Origin: Panulirus ornatus
Taxonomy: Eukaryota; Arthropoda; Malacostraca; Decapoda; Palinuridae
DNA length: 64,000 nt
Direction of reading: 5' to 3'
NCBI RefSeq assembly: GCF_036320965.1
Contig: NC_092242.1
Coordinates: forward strand, 63,351,020 to 63,415,019
Positions 10,755 through 20,756 of this stretch are shown piece after piece; within the stretch, counting starts at the first letter, position 1, and every line of letters begins with the position of its first letter. The translations under genes and the position numbers were made by a program. Below the pieces are notes generated by a model. It did no database searches. It worked only from the letters and a program-made list of their open reading frames with translations, and had not been told where the DNA came from.

Positions 10755-11216
10755 GATGGTGATGAGGGCCCTTGTTACAGTCGACTGGGGGTGATGAGGG
10801 CCCCCTGACACAGTAGGGTCATGAGGGGCCCTGCCAGAGTAGGTTATGGTGCTGAGGGTCCGTGCCAAAAGAGGTTAGAGTGAGGGGGGGGGGGCTCCCA
10901 AAGTGAGCTAGATGGTGAGGGTACCTACCACAATATGCTAGGGTTGTGAGGGCCCCCTGCCTGAGAATACCAGGATGATGAGGGCCCCCTGCCTGAGAAT
11001 ACCAGGGTGATGAGGGCCCTCTGCCTGAGAATACCAGAGTGATGAGGGGCCCTACCTGAGTACATTAGGGTGATGAAGGGCCCCTGCCTGAGTACATTAG
11101 GGTGATGAAGGGCCCCTGCCTGAGTACATTAGGGTGATGAAGGGCCCCTGCCTGAGTACATTAGGGTGATGAGGGGCCCTGCCTGAGTACACTAGGGTGA
11201 TGAGGGGGGGCCCTGC
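10755..11216. repeat. 32-bp GGTGATGAGGGCCCCTGCC minisatellite, about 14 copies
   Basis: GTGATGA followed by GGGCCCC, TGCCTGAGTA and CATTAG recurs about every 32 bases. The 5' copies are diverged (AGAATACCAG variant) and the 3' copies near-identical, a gradient typical of expansion at one edge. Each unit includes the palindrome GGGCCC. Confidence 0.88.
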
Positions 11217-11240
11217 AAGCTTCAGCCAGCTCAAACCAGT

Positions 11241-11244
<4 letters not shown>

Positions 11245-11307
<63 letters not shown>
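11245..11307. repeat. (AC)n microsatellite
   Basis: About 31 AC units directly follow the 32-bp array. The cysteine-valine and threonine-histidine frames through it are artefacts. Confidence 0.95.
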
Positions 11308-11308
<1 letters not shown>

Positions 11309-11777
11309 CGTTCCGCGTCCCTCCCACATCCCTCCTTCAACTCCCCTCTCCTCCCCGTCTCCTCCCACCTCCCCCATCGCCAGCCACTCCACCACAGTGA
11401 GTGGATTTGCCGTTGTGAGTGGAAGGTGAAGATGTACTTGCATATGAAGTGGAGCTCATCACGGGCAACAAAGGCCTTCACGCCCTCCTCCCTCCCGGGG
11501 GCCGAAATTGACCCTTTTGTCACGGCGGACCCAAGGTCGGTTTTCCTCCGCCCCCGGTTCCCATGAGGGGGGTGTGGGTTTGTCCCTCAAATCTGGGTTG
11601 ACGGGTTTGTTGGGCTAATATCTGAGGGATTGGATGAGGCTCGATCCGCGGCCTCGTTCCCCAGGGATTCCATTAAGGAATTACAACACAATTCACAGGA
11701 ACTTACACACACTCCAGGTCAGTGTTTGACCAGATTATAATAGTTCTCCCCTAACCCTCCTCCTCCCCTCCCCCTTT

Positions 11778-11841
11778 GTGTGTGTGTGTGTGTGTATGTG
11801 TGTGTGTGTGTGTGTGTGAGAGAGAGCAGGAGAGTTCGGTG

Positions 11842-11920
<79 letters not shown>
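11778..11920. repeat. (GT)n then (CT)n compound microsatellite
   Basis: GT units (11778-11818, interrupted by an A) are followed by GAGAGAGCAGG and then about 38 CT units (11844-11920). Confidence 0.95.
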
Positions 11921-11924
<4 letters not shown>

Positions 11925-12001
11925 CCGTCTCGAGACCCCTGTGAGAGTCAATACTTTATTTATTTATCTATTTATTGTAAGTAAAAAGTTCTGTGTGAAA
12001 A

Positions 12002-12003
<2 letters not shown>

Positions 12004-12082
<79 letters not shown>

Positions 12083-12223
12083 TGTGTGTGAGTCACGTAT
12101 AGTCTGACCTTGTGTAAGACATACAGGGGCTCCTGTGCGTCATGCCAGATCTGTTGTATTTGACAAGGAATGTCTCCTTTATTTTGAGATTCGTGAGGTC
12201 TCCACGTGCGAGAGACGCATGTA

Positions 12224-12301
<78 letters not shown>
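12004..12301. repeat. Two further (CT)n tracts
   Basis: CT tracts at 12004-12078 and 12227-12301 flank about 150 bases of unique DNA. With the tract at 11844-11920 there are three long CT tracts within 460 bases. Confidence 0.95.
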
Positions 12302-12304
<3 letters not shown>

Positions 12305-12750
12305 AAAAGTCCACGTCACGGCCGGGCCTTAATTGAAGTATAGAGAGGTTAATTACAAGGAAAAAAAAGAAAGGACAAGGGAAAGCATTTGCGAATTTTT
12401 TTGGGGAGGAATTGAATTGAAAAGCCTGTCTTTTCTAATGTGCCAGGTCACAGGTATTGGGAAAGACATGAGAAGAGAGAGAGAGTTCCAAAGCTTCGAC
12501 GTGCAGGGAAAGAAATAGTCGTCAGAACGGCTCACCCTTGAATTTCCGACGGCCACACAGTAATCATGTGACGCAGCAGCGTGCCGAGCATTACGTGGTG
12601 TAGCTAGGGGTTTGGGGGGCTGGGGGGACACACAGGCAGCCAACTCTCGGGAGCAAAAAATCCAATGTCATACCTACAGAAGAGGTGGAAAGTGAACCAC
12701 CATTGCGGCGTAGGGCAAGTCAGGTCAATGAAAGTCTCCTCTGTGAGTTA

Positions 12751-12975
12751 GGTATCGTATAATCTCTCGTGCGAGACGCTTGAAGTATCTCTCTCATGAG
12801 ATATGTAATGTCTCTCGCAAGAGAAGTGAATAAAGTCCCTTTTTAGAGACTTGAAGTCTCTCCTTGTAGATGTCAAGTGACTGGAGTACGAGATACTTGA
12901 AGAATCACCCCGTACGAGACCTCCCCAATTGTCTCTCTCTTGTTGTGAGATAACATTAAGTCTCTCTCTCGTCTT
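12751..12975. repeat. Palindrome-bearing TCTCTC...GAGA repeat, about 7 degenerate units
   Basis: Units of about 30 bases centre on short palindromes: TCTCGTGCGAGA (12765-12776), TCTCATGAGA (12792-12801), TCTCTCGCAAGAGA near 12811, and AGAGACTT-G-AAGTCTCT (12845-12861). Arms are kept while spacer sequence drifts, so the hairpin rather than the sequence appears conserved. Confidence 0.65.
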
Positions 12976-13090
12976 GTGTGAGTCCAATCACCGGTGGGGG
13001 AGTAAGGGGAGGGGAGGAACGCAGGAATACCCCCTGCTATGCGGTGGTTAACATATCACAGGACACGAACCTTGTGCCTCTCGGGCCGTG

Positions 13091-13140
13091 ATTGGTCGAG
13101 GGGGCTGGGTTTAAGCCACGCCCACCTCCCGTGACGTCAC
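13091..13140. promoter_or_regulatory. CCAAT, CACCC and CRE cluster
   Basis: ATTGGTCG (inverted CCAAT) near 13091, CCACGCCCACC (KLF/Sp-type) near 13117-13127 and the perfect palindrome GTGACGTCAC at 13131-13140 lie within 50 bases. No TATA box or obvious downstream gene is seen, so this could be an enhancer or CpG promoter. Confidence 0.35.
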
Positions 13141-13359
13141 GAGGGGAGGTGGGGGAGTGATTCTCGGAAGAGTTTATTCGACGATGATTCATTGTTCATT
13201 TGAGGGGGAGGTGGGGGGGCGAGCGTGAGGGGAAGGGAGGGGAATGAGGAAGGAGGAGGGGTGGGTGGAGGGGACTTAACTCCCCTCCCACCGTTGGGCT
13301 AACGATCCCCTCGTGGCATGTTGTTCCCCCCTGAGGCCGCCAATTCAGACCACGGTCCG

Positions 13360-13541
13360 GTCCAGGACGCGTCCGCTTAGAAAACGGAACGTGGCATGCC
13401 GGCTGTCCAGGACGCGTACGCTTAGAAAACGGAACTTGGCATGCCGGCTGTCCAGGACGCGTCCGCTTAGAAAACGGAACTTGGCATGCCGGCTGTCCAG
13501 GACGCGTCCGCTTAGAAAACGGAACTTGGCATGCCGGCTGT
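13360..13541. repeat. 45-bp repeat, four near-identical copies
   Basis: TCCAGGACGCGT recurs at 13361, 13406, 13451 and 13496, each followed by CCGCTTAGAAAACGGAAC and TGGCATGCCGGCTG. Copies differ at about one base. The period is 15 codons, which keeps a frame open but is not evidence of a protein. Confidence 0.93.
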
Positions 13542-13728
13542 CACCTGTGGCCTCTGGTCATGGGATGGGCAAAACGATCCTGATTGGTCATTGGTTTGTT
13601 GTGGATGAGCTCTGATTGGCAGGTTTTTAAAAAGATGGGAGGGGTGGGGTGGGGTGTGGGTAGGGGGGGGTGGTTAACTGTCCGAACTGACTGTTTGAAC
13701 GCCATCTCCCCCCCTCCCCTCCCCCCTC

Positions 13729-13732
13729 CACA

Positions 13733-13778
<46 letters not shown>
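13729..13778. repeat. (AC)n microsatellite
   Basis: AC units follow a C-rich stretch (CCCCCCTCCCCTCCCCCCT). There is an ATAC interruption near the 5' edge. Confidence 0.9.
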
Positions 13779-14328
13779 GTCTCATGAATTCCCCTCCTTA
13801 CATATCCTCCTTCATCTGCATACTACACCCTCACCTCCCCCTTAACCTCCCCATGCTTTCTCTGTAATCTCCCTCCTCGACTCCCTCCTGCCCCCATCCT
13901 CCCTTCCCCCTTCATTAATCTCCCTCACTACCCCATTGGTCGCCATCAGATATTTTTTCTATTTTTCTACACCCTCATAATTCTCCACTTCCCTTTGTTT
14001 AATCTTCCTCTGCACTCATTAATCTCCCTCCCTCCCTACATTTTCCCCATCACACTCCCTGCCAGCATCGTCTCCCTCCCCACGTTATTAATCTCCATGC
14101 CCACATTATCTCTAATATCTCCCCAGTGCCCCATACAACCCCTTTCTGGTCTCCCTTCCCTAAACTCCCCCACAGGTATCTCCCTACACTCCCATTAATA
14201 CCTCACATTCCCTCATTTATCTTCCTCCCTAAATCCCTCTCCCCACCCCACCATGCCTCATTAATCCGCCCCACACTCATCAGTATCCCTCCGCACACCA
14301 CTCCATTAGTAATCCCTCACCTCCTCAT

Positions 14329-14331
<3 letters not shown>
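13779..14331. repeat. Degenerate CTCC/CATTAATCTCC pyrimidine-rich repeat
   Basis: CATTAATCTCCCTCCC-like phrases recur at 13913, 14018 and 14086 and onward with no strict period. Strong C+T strand bias. No gene was recognised. Confidence 0.5.

Positions 14332-14399
<68 letters not shown>
14332..14399. repeat. (CT)n microsatellite
   Basis: About 34 CT units, ending CTCTCGTGTC. Confidence 0.95.
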
Positions 14400-14402
<3 letters not shown>

Positions 14403-14845
14403 TCTAAACGGGTCGTTTCGTCGCCCTCCCTTTCCCCTACGACCATAGTGTAGGGGAGGGGGGGAGGAGAACCCATCCATCCATCCATCCAACTCCACAG
14501 TCCCTCAACTCCCCCACCCCCGATCTTCCCCCGCAGGCCTTCCCCCCCTCCTCCCTCCCCAACCTGCGGGGGAGAGCGGATGGTATGGGGGGGGAGGGGA
14601 GTGGGAGGGGGGGGAGCCGACAGTCGTGCACACACCTGCTGCTGGATTATTGGGCGGCGTCCGAACCCGACGAAGCCTGCCGTAATTACTCCCCCCTCCC
14701 CCCCTTTCCCCTTCCCCTCCCATCCCCCTCTCCTCCCCTCCCCTTCCTTCCCATCCCCCCTCCCTCCCTCTCCTCCCCCGGGTGTCGTACTGGACCAGGT
14801 TCAGCAGCTGTGTTACACCTAAGTCTGCACCAGCTGCACACGGAG

Positions 14846-15213
14846 GGGTCGTACGGGACGACCAGAGTGTTGGAGACGACCAGGGTGTTGTACGGGACGA
14901 CCAGGGTGTTGTAGGAGACGACCAGGGTGTTGTAGGAGACGACCAGGGTGTTGTACGGGGCGACCAGGGTGTTGTAGGGGGCGACCAGGGTGTTGTAGGG
15001 GGCGACCAGGGTGTTGTAGGGGGCGACCAGGGTGTTGTACGGGACGACCAGAGTGGTGGGGACGACCAGGGTGTTGTAGGAGACGACCAGGGTGTTGTAG
15101 GAGACGACCAGGGTGTTGTACGGGACGACCAGAGTGGTGGAGACGACCAGGGTGTTGTAGGAGACGACCAGGGTGTTGTAGGAGACGACCAGGGTGTTGT
15201 ACGGAACGACTTG
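14846..15213. repeat. 21-bp GACGACCAGGGTGTTGTA minisatellite, about 17 copies
   Basis: Units read GGGTGTTGTA(G/C)GGGA then CGACCA. The period of 21 keeps a 145-codon frame (DDQGVV repeats) open, which I regard as an artefact. On the minus strand each unit contains GGTCGTCCCGTAC, reminiscent of the GGGTCGTACC arrays with the same 21-bp period. Confidence 0.9.
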
Positions 15214-15229
15214 TTATAAACTAGCCACC

Positions 15230-15965
15230 AATGCTAGTTTTACCCTAAGCTATCCTAACCTAACCATATCTAACTTTACCCTAACAACCTAACCTAAACA
15301 TACCTAACTTTACCTTAACCTAACCTAACTATACCTAACTTTACCGTAACCTAACCTAACCATACCTAACTTTACCTTAACCTAACCTTACCATACCTAA
15401 CTTTAACCTAACCTAACCTCACTAAACCAGATTTTACGCCAGCCTAACCATACCTAACTTTACCTTAACTTATCCTAGCCTAACCTAACCAATCCAAACT
15501 TTACCCTAACCTAACCATATCCAACTTTACCCTAACCTAACCTAACCATACCTAACTTTACCCTAAGCTAAACTAACCTAACCAAACCTAACTCTGCCTT
15601 AACCTAACCTAACCATACCTAACTTTACCCTAACTTAAACTAACCTAACCAAACCAAACCAAACCATATCTAACTTTACCCTAACCTAACCTAACCATAC
15701 CTAACTTTACCCTAACCTAACTTTACCTTAACCTAACCTAACCTAACTTTACCTTAACGTAACCTAACCTAACTTTACCTCAACGTAACCTAAACTAACT
15801 TTACCTCAACGTAACCTAACCTAACTTTCCCTCAGCGTAACCTAACCTAACTTTCCCTCAGCGTAACCGAACCTAACTTTCCCTCAACGTAACCTAACCT
15901 AACTTTCCCTCAACGTAACCTAACCTAACTTTACCTCCACGTAACCTAACCTAACTCTACCTTAA
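15230..15965. repeat. Interstitial telomere-like CCTAA-rich array
   Basis: About 735 bases are built from CCTAACCTAACC blocks separated by ATACCTAACTTTACC blocks. CCTAA is the complement of TTAGG, the usual arthropod telomeric repeat. The array is degenerate, strand-consistent and internal to the window, so it is an interstitial telomere-like satellite and not a chromosome end. Confidence 0.8.
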
Positions 15966-16136
15966 GCCACAGTGACCAGGTCGTGTGCCGGTGGAGGCCC
16001 GGATCGAGCCTGGTGTGGTGATGGTGGTCAGTGTTGCAGAGTGGCCGGGATTATAACCATTTATTTCCCCTGACGTTATGGATTTTGTTGGACACACTGC
16101 TGTCTGTTGTCTTGCCAGGTGCGTTGTGTGTCGAGG

Positions 16137-16194
16137 GAGGAGGAGGAGGAGGAGGAGGGGGAGAAGGCGCTCTACCTGCAGTCCAATGAACGCA

Positions 16195-16226
<32 letters not shown>
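16137..16226. repeat. (GGA)n and (AC)n microsatellites
   Basis: GGA units at about 16137-16163 and AC units at 16195-16226, separated by unique sequence. Confidence 0.9.
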
Positions 16227-16228
<2 letters not shown>

Positions 16229-16510
16229 TTCTTCCACTGCGACGGATTGAAGGAACGCAGCCCTGCGCTCACGCAGGGGCTCTGTCCACTGCAGCAGTGG
16301 GGACCTGAGAACGCCCTCACCTCCCTCAGAAGACAGGTTGAGGAGGGGGTAGGTGGTGGTGCTGCTCCTCCTCCTCCTCGGCCGGGGGTTTAAAAATAGT
16401 TTAATCCCTCCAATAGATCGGCGTGGCGTGAGCTGTGACGGACCAGCCTTGGCCGGCTTCGCACGCCGCACTGAGTCATGCCCCCCGCCTCTGTGTCTGT
16501 CTGTCCGTCC

Positions 16511-16511
<1 letters not shown>

Positions 16512-16587
<76 letters not shown>
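16512..16587. repeat. (CT)n tract ending in CAG
   Basis: About 37 CT units end CTCTCAG, which as RNA is a pyrimidine tract followed by a 3' splice AG (16586-16587). A GTGAGT donor-like sequence follows 29 bases later (GT at 16617). Whether it is ever used as an exon is unknown. Confidence 0.9.
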
Positions 16588-16883
16588 GTTCCTTTAGTGG
16601 CTCTTCTCCTCGAGTGGTGAGTGTCGAGTTGTACGTTATGGCGGGAATTAGCGGTGTTAAATGACACGGATCGCCGACCTTATGTGTATCTCTTCGGTGG
16701 TTCTTGATGACGTATGTATACACACACTGCCGCCGGGGGAGGAGGGGGGGGGGCGTTATTCATAGTATGGGGGGTGAGGAGGAAGGAAAGGGGGGGGGTG
16801 TTCCTCACGTGTGGTGCAATGAGGCGTATATGGTGGTGCCTCCCTCTCCCCCTCACATTACCATGTATTACAACCCCCTCCCG

Positions 16884-16884
<1 letters not shown>

Positions 16885-16951
<67 letters not shown>
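16885..16951. repeat. (CA)n microsatellite
   Basis: About 33 CA units, followed by a CACCACC- and CTCC-rich stretch to about 17170 (trinucleotide CAC/CTC runs at 17050-17135). Confidence 0.95.
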
Positions 16952-16954
<3 letters not shown>

Positions 16955-17422
16955 CCACCATCACCAGCACTCTCCCACATTACCCCCCCCCCTTTCTCCT
17001 CACCACCACCCCACCACCTCACGCAACCCCCCCCCCCTTACTCCTCCTCAACCACCACCACCACCATCCCACCTACTCCACCTCCTCCTCCTCCTCCACC
17101 TCCACCCCCTCCTTCCACCACCACCACCACCACATCCCTCTCCCTCCCTCTCCTCTCCCTCCCTCCCCCCCGGGCGTCACAACAGGGTGGTGGCAAGCGG
17201 CGCCAGTATCGCGGGGCGCCCGGTGGTGGCACCACGCCTTCAGGGGGTAACCACGCACACCCGCCAGTCACTGCTGCTGCTGCACGCACGCACGGACGTA
17301 CACACGCACGCACGCCAGACGCAGGCCAAGTTTAACGTGTGTGTCTGTGTGTGTGTGTGTCTGTGTTGGTCCCTCAGTGGAAGGGACGGGATTATCCAGT
17401 CGTCTGCTGTGTCACTCTGACG

Positions 17423-17662
17423 TGTGTTGTGACCCCACACCACAGCACACGCACGTGTGGCGTGTCCTTATCCCACGACACTCGCCACCACCAGCCTGAC
17501 GTGTGTTGGTGTGTCGTCACCCTACGCTCACTACCACCACCACCAGCTGGACGTGTGTGGTGTGGTGTGGTGTGTCCTCTCCTCACGACACTCACCACCA
17601 TCACCTTATCGTGTGTTGATGTGCTGTGTTGTGTCCTCACGACAAGACACTCACCAGTGTAT
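17423..17662. repeat. Degenerate repeat of about 60 bp, four copies
   Basis: GACGTGTGTTG (or CGTGTGTTG), a GTGTCCTCA-like block, CACGACACTC and ACCACCACCAG recur in order about every 60 bases. Copies are diverged. Confidence 0.6.
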
Positions 17663-17715
17663 ACATCGTAGAAAAAAAAACTGATCCAGTGGTGTTCAGT
17701 GACTGTGTGTGTGTG

Positions 17716-17775
17716 GGGGGGGGGGGTGTCTTTGGGTGTCCAGTGACCATCCGTCCCCCCCCCTCCCCCCCCCCA
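17716..17775. repeat. Facing G-run and C-runs
   Basis: A G run of about 11 (17716-17726) is followed by C runs of about 9-10 (17755-17775). They can pair as a hairpin or form G-quadruplex and i-motif structures. Copy number of the homopolymers is uncertain. Confidence 0.75.
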
Positions 17776-18426
17776 GGGTTGTCTGGTGACAGGAAGACCA
17801 AGATAAGAGGACCACGTGACCACACAGCCTTGCCCTGGGGGAGTTGAGGTGGGGGGAGAGAGAGAGGAGCAGCATCGGCAGATCTCCTTCCTGACCTAGT
17901 GTGTACGTGTACGTGTGTGTGTACACGTGTGTCCAGTGCAGCGTCCACACCTCCTCCCATCCCCCCCCCCCACACACACACAGACCAGAAATGATCATGT
18001 TTTGTGTCGTTAGTGTGAATTTACAAGTACGGCGAAAAGGCACGGACGGACCCCACAGCCCCCACGTCTGTCCATCACTGTACTTCCCGCCTGTCTAGCC
18101 TCTGTCTCACACAGAGCGGGGCGGGGCGAGGAGGCGGGGGCAAAATTTGGACGGAAAGTTGGAGTGTGAGGCGTTGCCATAGCGACGCCGGCCCAGATGG
18201 AACGCGACCGATGTCCGCCTTGTGTTGAACCCGACCTGGTCCACACACACCCCCTCACCCCCACACCTCACACCCCCGACCCCACCTGAGAGGTGGTGGT
18301 GGTGGTGGTGGAAGAGGGAGGGAGGGATCACAGCTGGACCAGGACACACATAAATAAGCCCAGGATTGATTTTAATGCATGTGTGTCACGTGTTTGTGTG
18401 TGTCGCGTTCCAAATTCTGGGCATAC

Positions 18427-18682
18427 CTGTATCTCCGGCGTATGTGTCCTGGGGCGGTGTAACGTGCCCTGTATCTCCGTCGTATGTGTCCTAGGGCGGT
18501 GTAACGTGCCCTGTATCTCCGGCGTATGTGTCCTGGGGCGGTGTAACTTGTATCTCCGGCGTATGTGTCCTAGGGCGGTGTAACGTGCCCTGTATCTCCG
18601 GCGTATGTGTCCTGGGGCGGTGTAACGTGCCCTGTATCTCCGGCGTATGTGTCCTGGGGCGGTACCACCTGTCCTGTATCCT
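18427..18682. repeat. 42-bp minisatellite, about 6 copies
   Basis: CTGTATCTCCGGCGTATGTG, TCCTGGGGCGGTGTAACGTG recur every 42 bases. One copy (near 18541-18550) lacks about 9 bases. The period is 14 codons and keeps frames open on both strands. Confidence 0.92.
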
Positions 18683-18911
18683 CGTATACGCCTCCCATAT
18701 GTATCTCCTTGAGCGGGAAGGCATTACACAGATGACCTCCCAAGTGTTTGCCCCACACTGGTCGTCGGCGAGGTAAACACTTTCGACCCGACGAGACGAA
18801 ACTGCTGGGTTTGCGTGAGCCGTCCGTGACGGTGGGGTTGGGGGGGGGGGGGGGGAGGTAACGAACGTCATGTACCAAACTTTTCCATGGAGGATCACTT
18901 AGTATGTACAC

Positions 18912-18913
<2 letters not shown>

Positions 18914-18955
<42 letters not shown>

Positions 18956-19022
18956 AAAAACACACTCGCGCGCACGCACGCACGCAAACAAACAAACAAA
19001 CAAACAAACAAACAAACAAACA

Positions 19023-19063
<41 letters not shown>

Positions 19064-19118
19064 ACACACACACACACACACAAATTCTGTATGTGTGTTT
19101 CTGTGTCTGTGTGCGCGC

Positions 19119-19174
<56 letters not shown>
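18914..19174. repeat. (AC)n, (CAAA)n, (AC)n and (GT)n compound microsatellite
   Basis: AC (18914-18951), CAAA tetramers (18986-19020), AC (19022-19082) and GT (19117-19174) follow one another. The AC and GT tracts are complementary and can fold into a long hairpin. Confidence 0.93.
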
Positions 19175-19179
<5 letters not shown>

Positions 19180-19381
19180 TCTACGGCGAGGACATCTCTC
19201 ACATCCGGTCTCTCAAGGGCTTCCGGTGTGCGTCTCCCTCATACCTGTGTGAGGAGCAGCTGCCGCCCTCACTCTCCTCCTCCCTCACTCCCTCACCTGC
19301 CCTCCTCCTCCTCCCCCCACCCACCCCCTTCCTTGTACTCCTTGCCATTCCCTCGTCATCTGACCCCTTCTGGTGCCTTAG

Positions 19382-19760
19382 GATCGTACCCGTCGTGGTC
19401 AAGGGTCGTACCGTCGTGTTCAAGGCTCGTACCGTCTTGGTCAAGGGTCGTACCGTCGTGGTCAAGGGTCGTACCGTCGTGCTCAAGGCTCCTACCGTCG
19501 TGGTCAAGGATCGTACCGTCGTGTTCAAGGATCGTACCGTCGTGCTCAAGGATCGTACCGTCGTGGTCAAGGGTCGTACCGTCGTGGTCAAGGGTCGTAC
19601 CGTCGTGGTCAAGGGTCGTACCGTCGTGGTCAAGGCTCGTACCGTCTTGGTCAAGGGTCGTACCGTCGTGGTCAAGGGTCGTACCGTCGTGGTCAAGGGT
19701 CGTACCGTCGTGGTCAAGGGTCGTACCGTCGTGCTCAAGGGTCGTACCGTCGTGGTCGTG
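19382..19760. repeat. 21-bp AAGGGTCGTACCGTCGTGG minisatellite, about 18 copies
   Basis: GGGTCGTACCGTCGTGGTCA recurs every 21 bases, with GGATCGTACC and GGCTCGTACC variants. Because 21 is a multiple of 3, several frames on both strands stay open (TVVVKGR and DHDGTTL repeats). It is the same family as 9668-9842. Confidence 0.95.
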
Positions 19761-19999
19761 GGTATCAGCCTCCTGCGGCCGAGGTGTCAAACGTTCCGCC
19801 AAACCTCTGGTGAGGGGAGCAGCATGGAGGCGGGCGGGCTGCGCCCTCCCCCAGGTTATCTTCACCACCTGCGGGGAACCTGATGTCAACTCGTGGGCAA
19901 GATAACGTGTGATTTACGCACCCCGACCAAGATATGAGAGATAACAGATTGTTGGGGGAGAGGGAGGGGGTAAATGATATCACATTATTGCAATATTAG

Positions 20000-20144
20000 T
20001 TTTTTTTTTTTTTTTTTTTTTTTTTTTCAAAAGAAGGAACAGAGAATTGTGCCAGGTGAGGGTATTCCCTCAAAGGCCCAGTCCTCTGTTCTTAACGCTA
20101 CCTCGCTAATGCGGGAAATGGCGAATAGTTTGAAAGAAAGAAAG

Positions 20145-20145
<1 letters not shown>
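20000..20145 (+). mobile_element. SINE-like element (family B), 3' part
   Basis: A T run is followed by TTTTCAAAAGAAGGAACAGA and GGCCCAGTCCTCTGTTCTTA, and the element ends CGCTACCTCGCTAATGCGGG, AAATGGCGAATAG, GAAAG units and (TA)n. Copies at 58127-58345 and 62102-62215 have the same orientation. The terminal block resembles the family A LINE 3' end. No A or B box could be verified because the 5' end is missing. Confidence 0.65.

Positions 20146-20146
<1 letters not shown>

Positions 20147-20222
<76 letters not shown>
20147..20222. repeat. (TA)n microsatellite at SINE-like tail
   Basis: About 37 TA units follow GAAAGAAAGAAAGAAA at the 3' end of the family B copy. Confidence 0.95.
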
Positions 20223-20225
<3 letters not shown>

Positions 20226-20395
20226 ATGTTTATCAAATGGCGTCCTAGCTTCGTCTCCTTGATGTATAGCAACTGACTGTTATATTTCTCTCTTGTGTCT
20301 CCCCTGATGATGTGATTATTACACGAAAGTGCACTTGGGAACTTTTTGTGTTTCATTTTCCCCGTGGACTCATAGGAATATATATATAGTGTGGC
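20223..20395 (+). mobile_element. Fragment of an unidentified dispersed repeat, possibly Penelope-like
   Basis: CTGATGATGTGATTATTACA followed by CGAAAGTGCACTTGGGAAC sits here. I recall the general phrase CTGATGA...CGAAA near the 3' ends of Penelope-like elements in animals. No reverse transcriptase or GIY-YIG frame is present, so the assignment is tentative. It begins directly at the (TA)n tract. Confidence 0.3.
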
Positions 20396-20756
20396 TTTTT
20401 CTACTATTGGTTGCGTAAAATAGAATTGATGATTTGTTTACATTTCGTACACAGAACGAGTGGTCGAAAGCGGATCGGTGTTCATTTACAGTAAATAGCT
20501 ATATATGTGTGTATTTTTTTTTTTTTTTTACAATTTACAGTGACAGTTGGCTGATATACTGACTGCTGAGGGGTGCCAAGGGAATGGAAAACTCCCTTAC
20601 GTGGGATCAGACCCTCTGTCTGTTTCGAGTCTTGTGATATGTGACGCCACCGTCTCTTGTTTTCTGGTCATACGTCCCGTCACCCACTTGGAGAGAGAGA
20701 GAGAGAGTGGAGGAGGATGGATGCGTGTGACGCCCTTGGCGGTGTCTGATGACAGG

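Noticed and set aside
14782..15219. 145-codon frame with DDQGVV repeats
   Set aside because: It is produced entirely by the 21-bp minisatellite; the repeat is better explained at DNA level.
15230..15965. True telomere
   Set aside because: The array is degenerate, short and has at least 15 kb of other DNA on its CCTAA side.
18904..19905. A 333-codon plus-strand open frame with overlapping 262-codon and minus-strand 179-codon frames
   Set aside because: They run through (AC)n, (GT)n and the 21-bp minisatellite, whose period is a multiple of three and keeps several frames open on both strands at once. There is no domain and no splice support.
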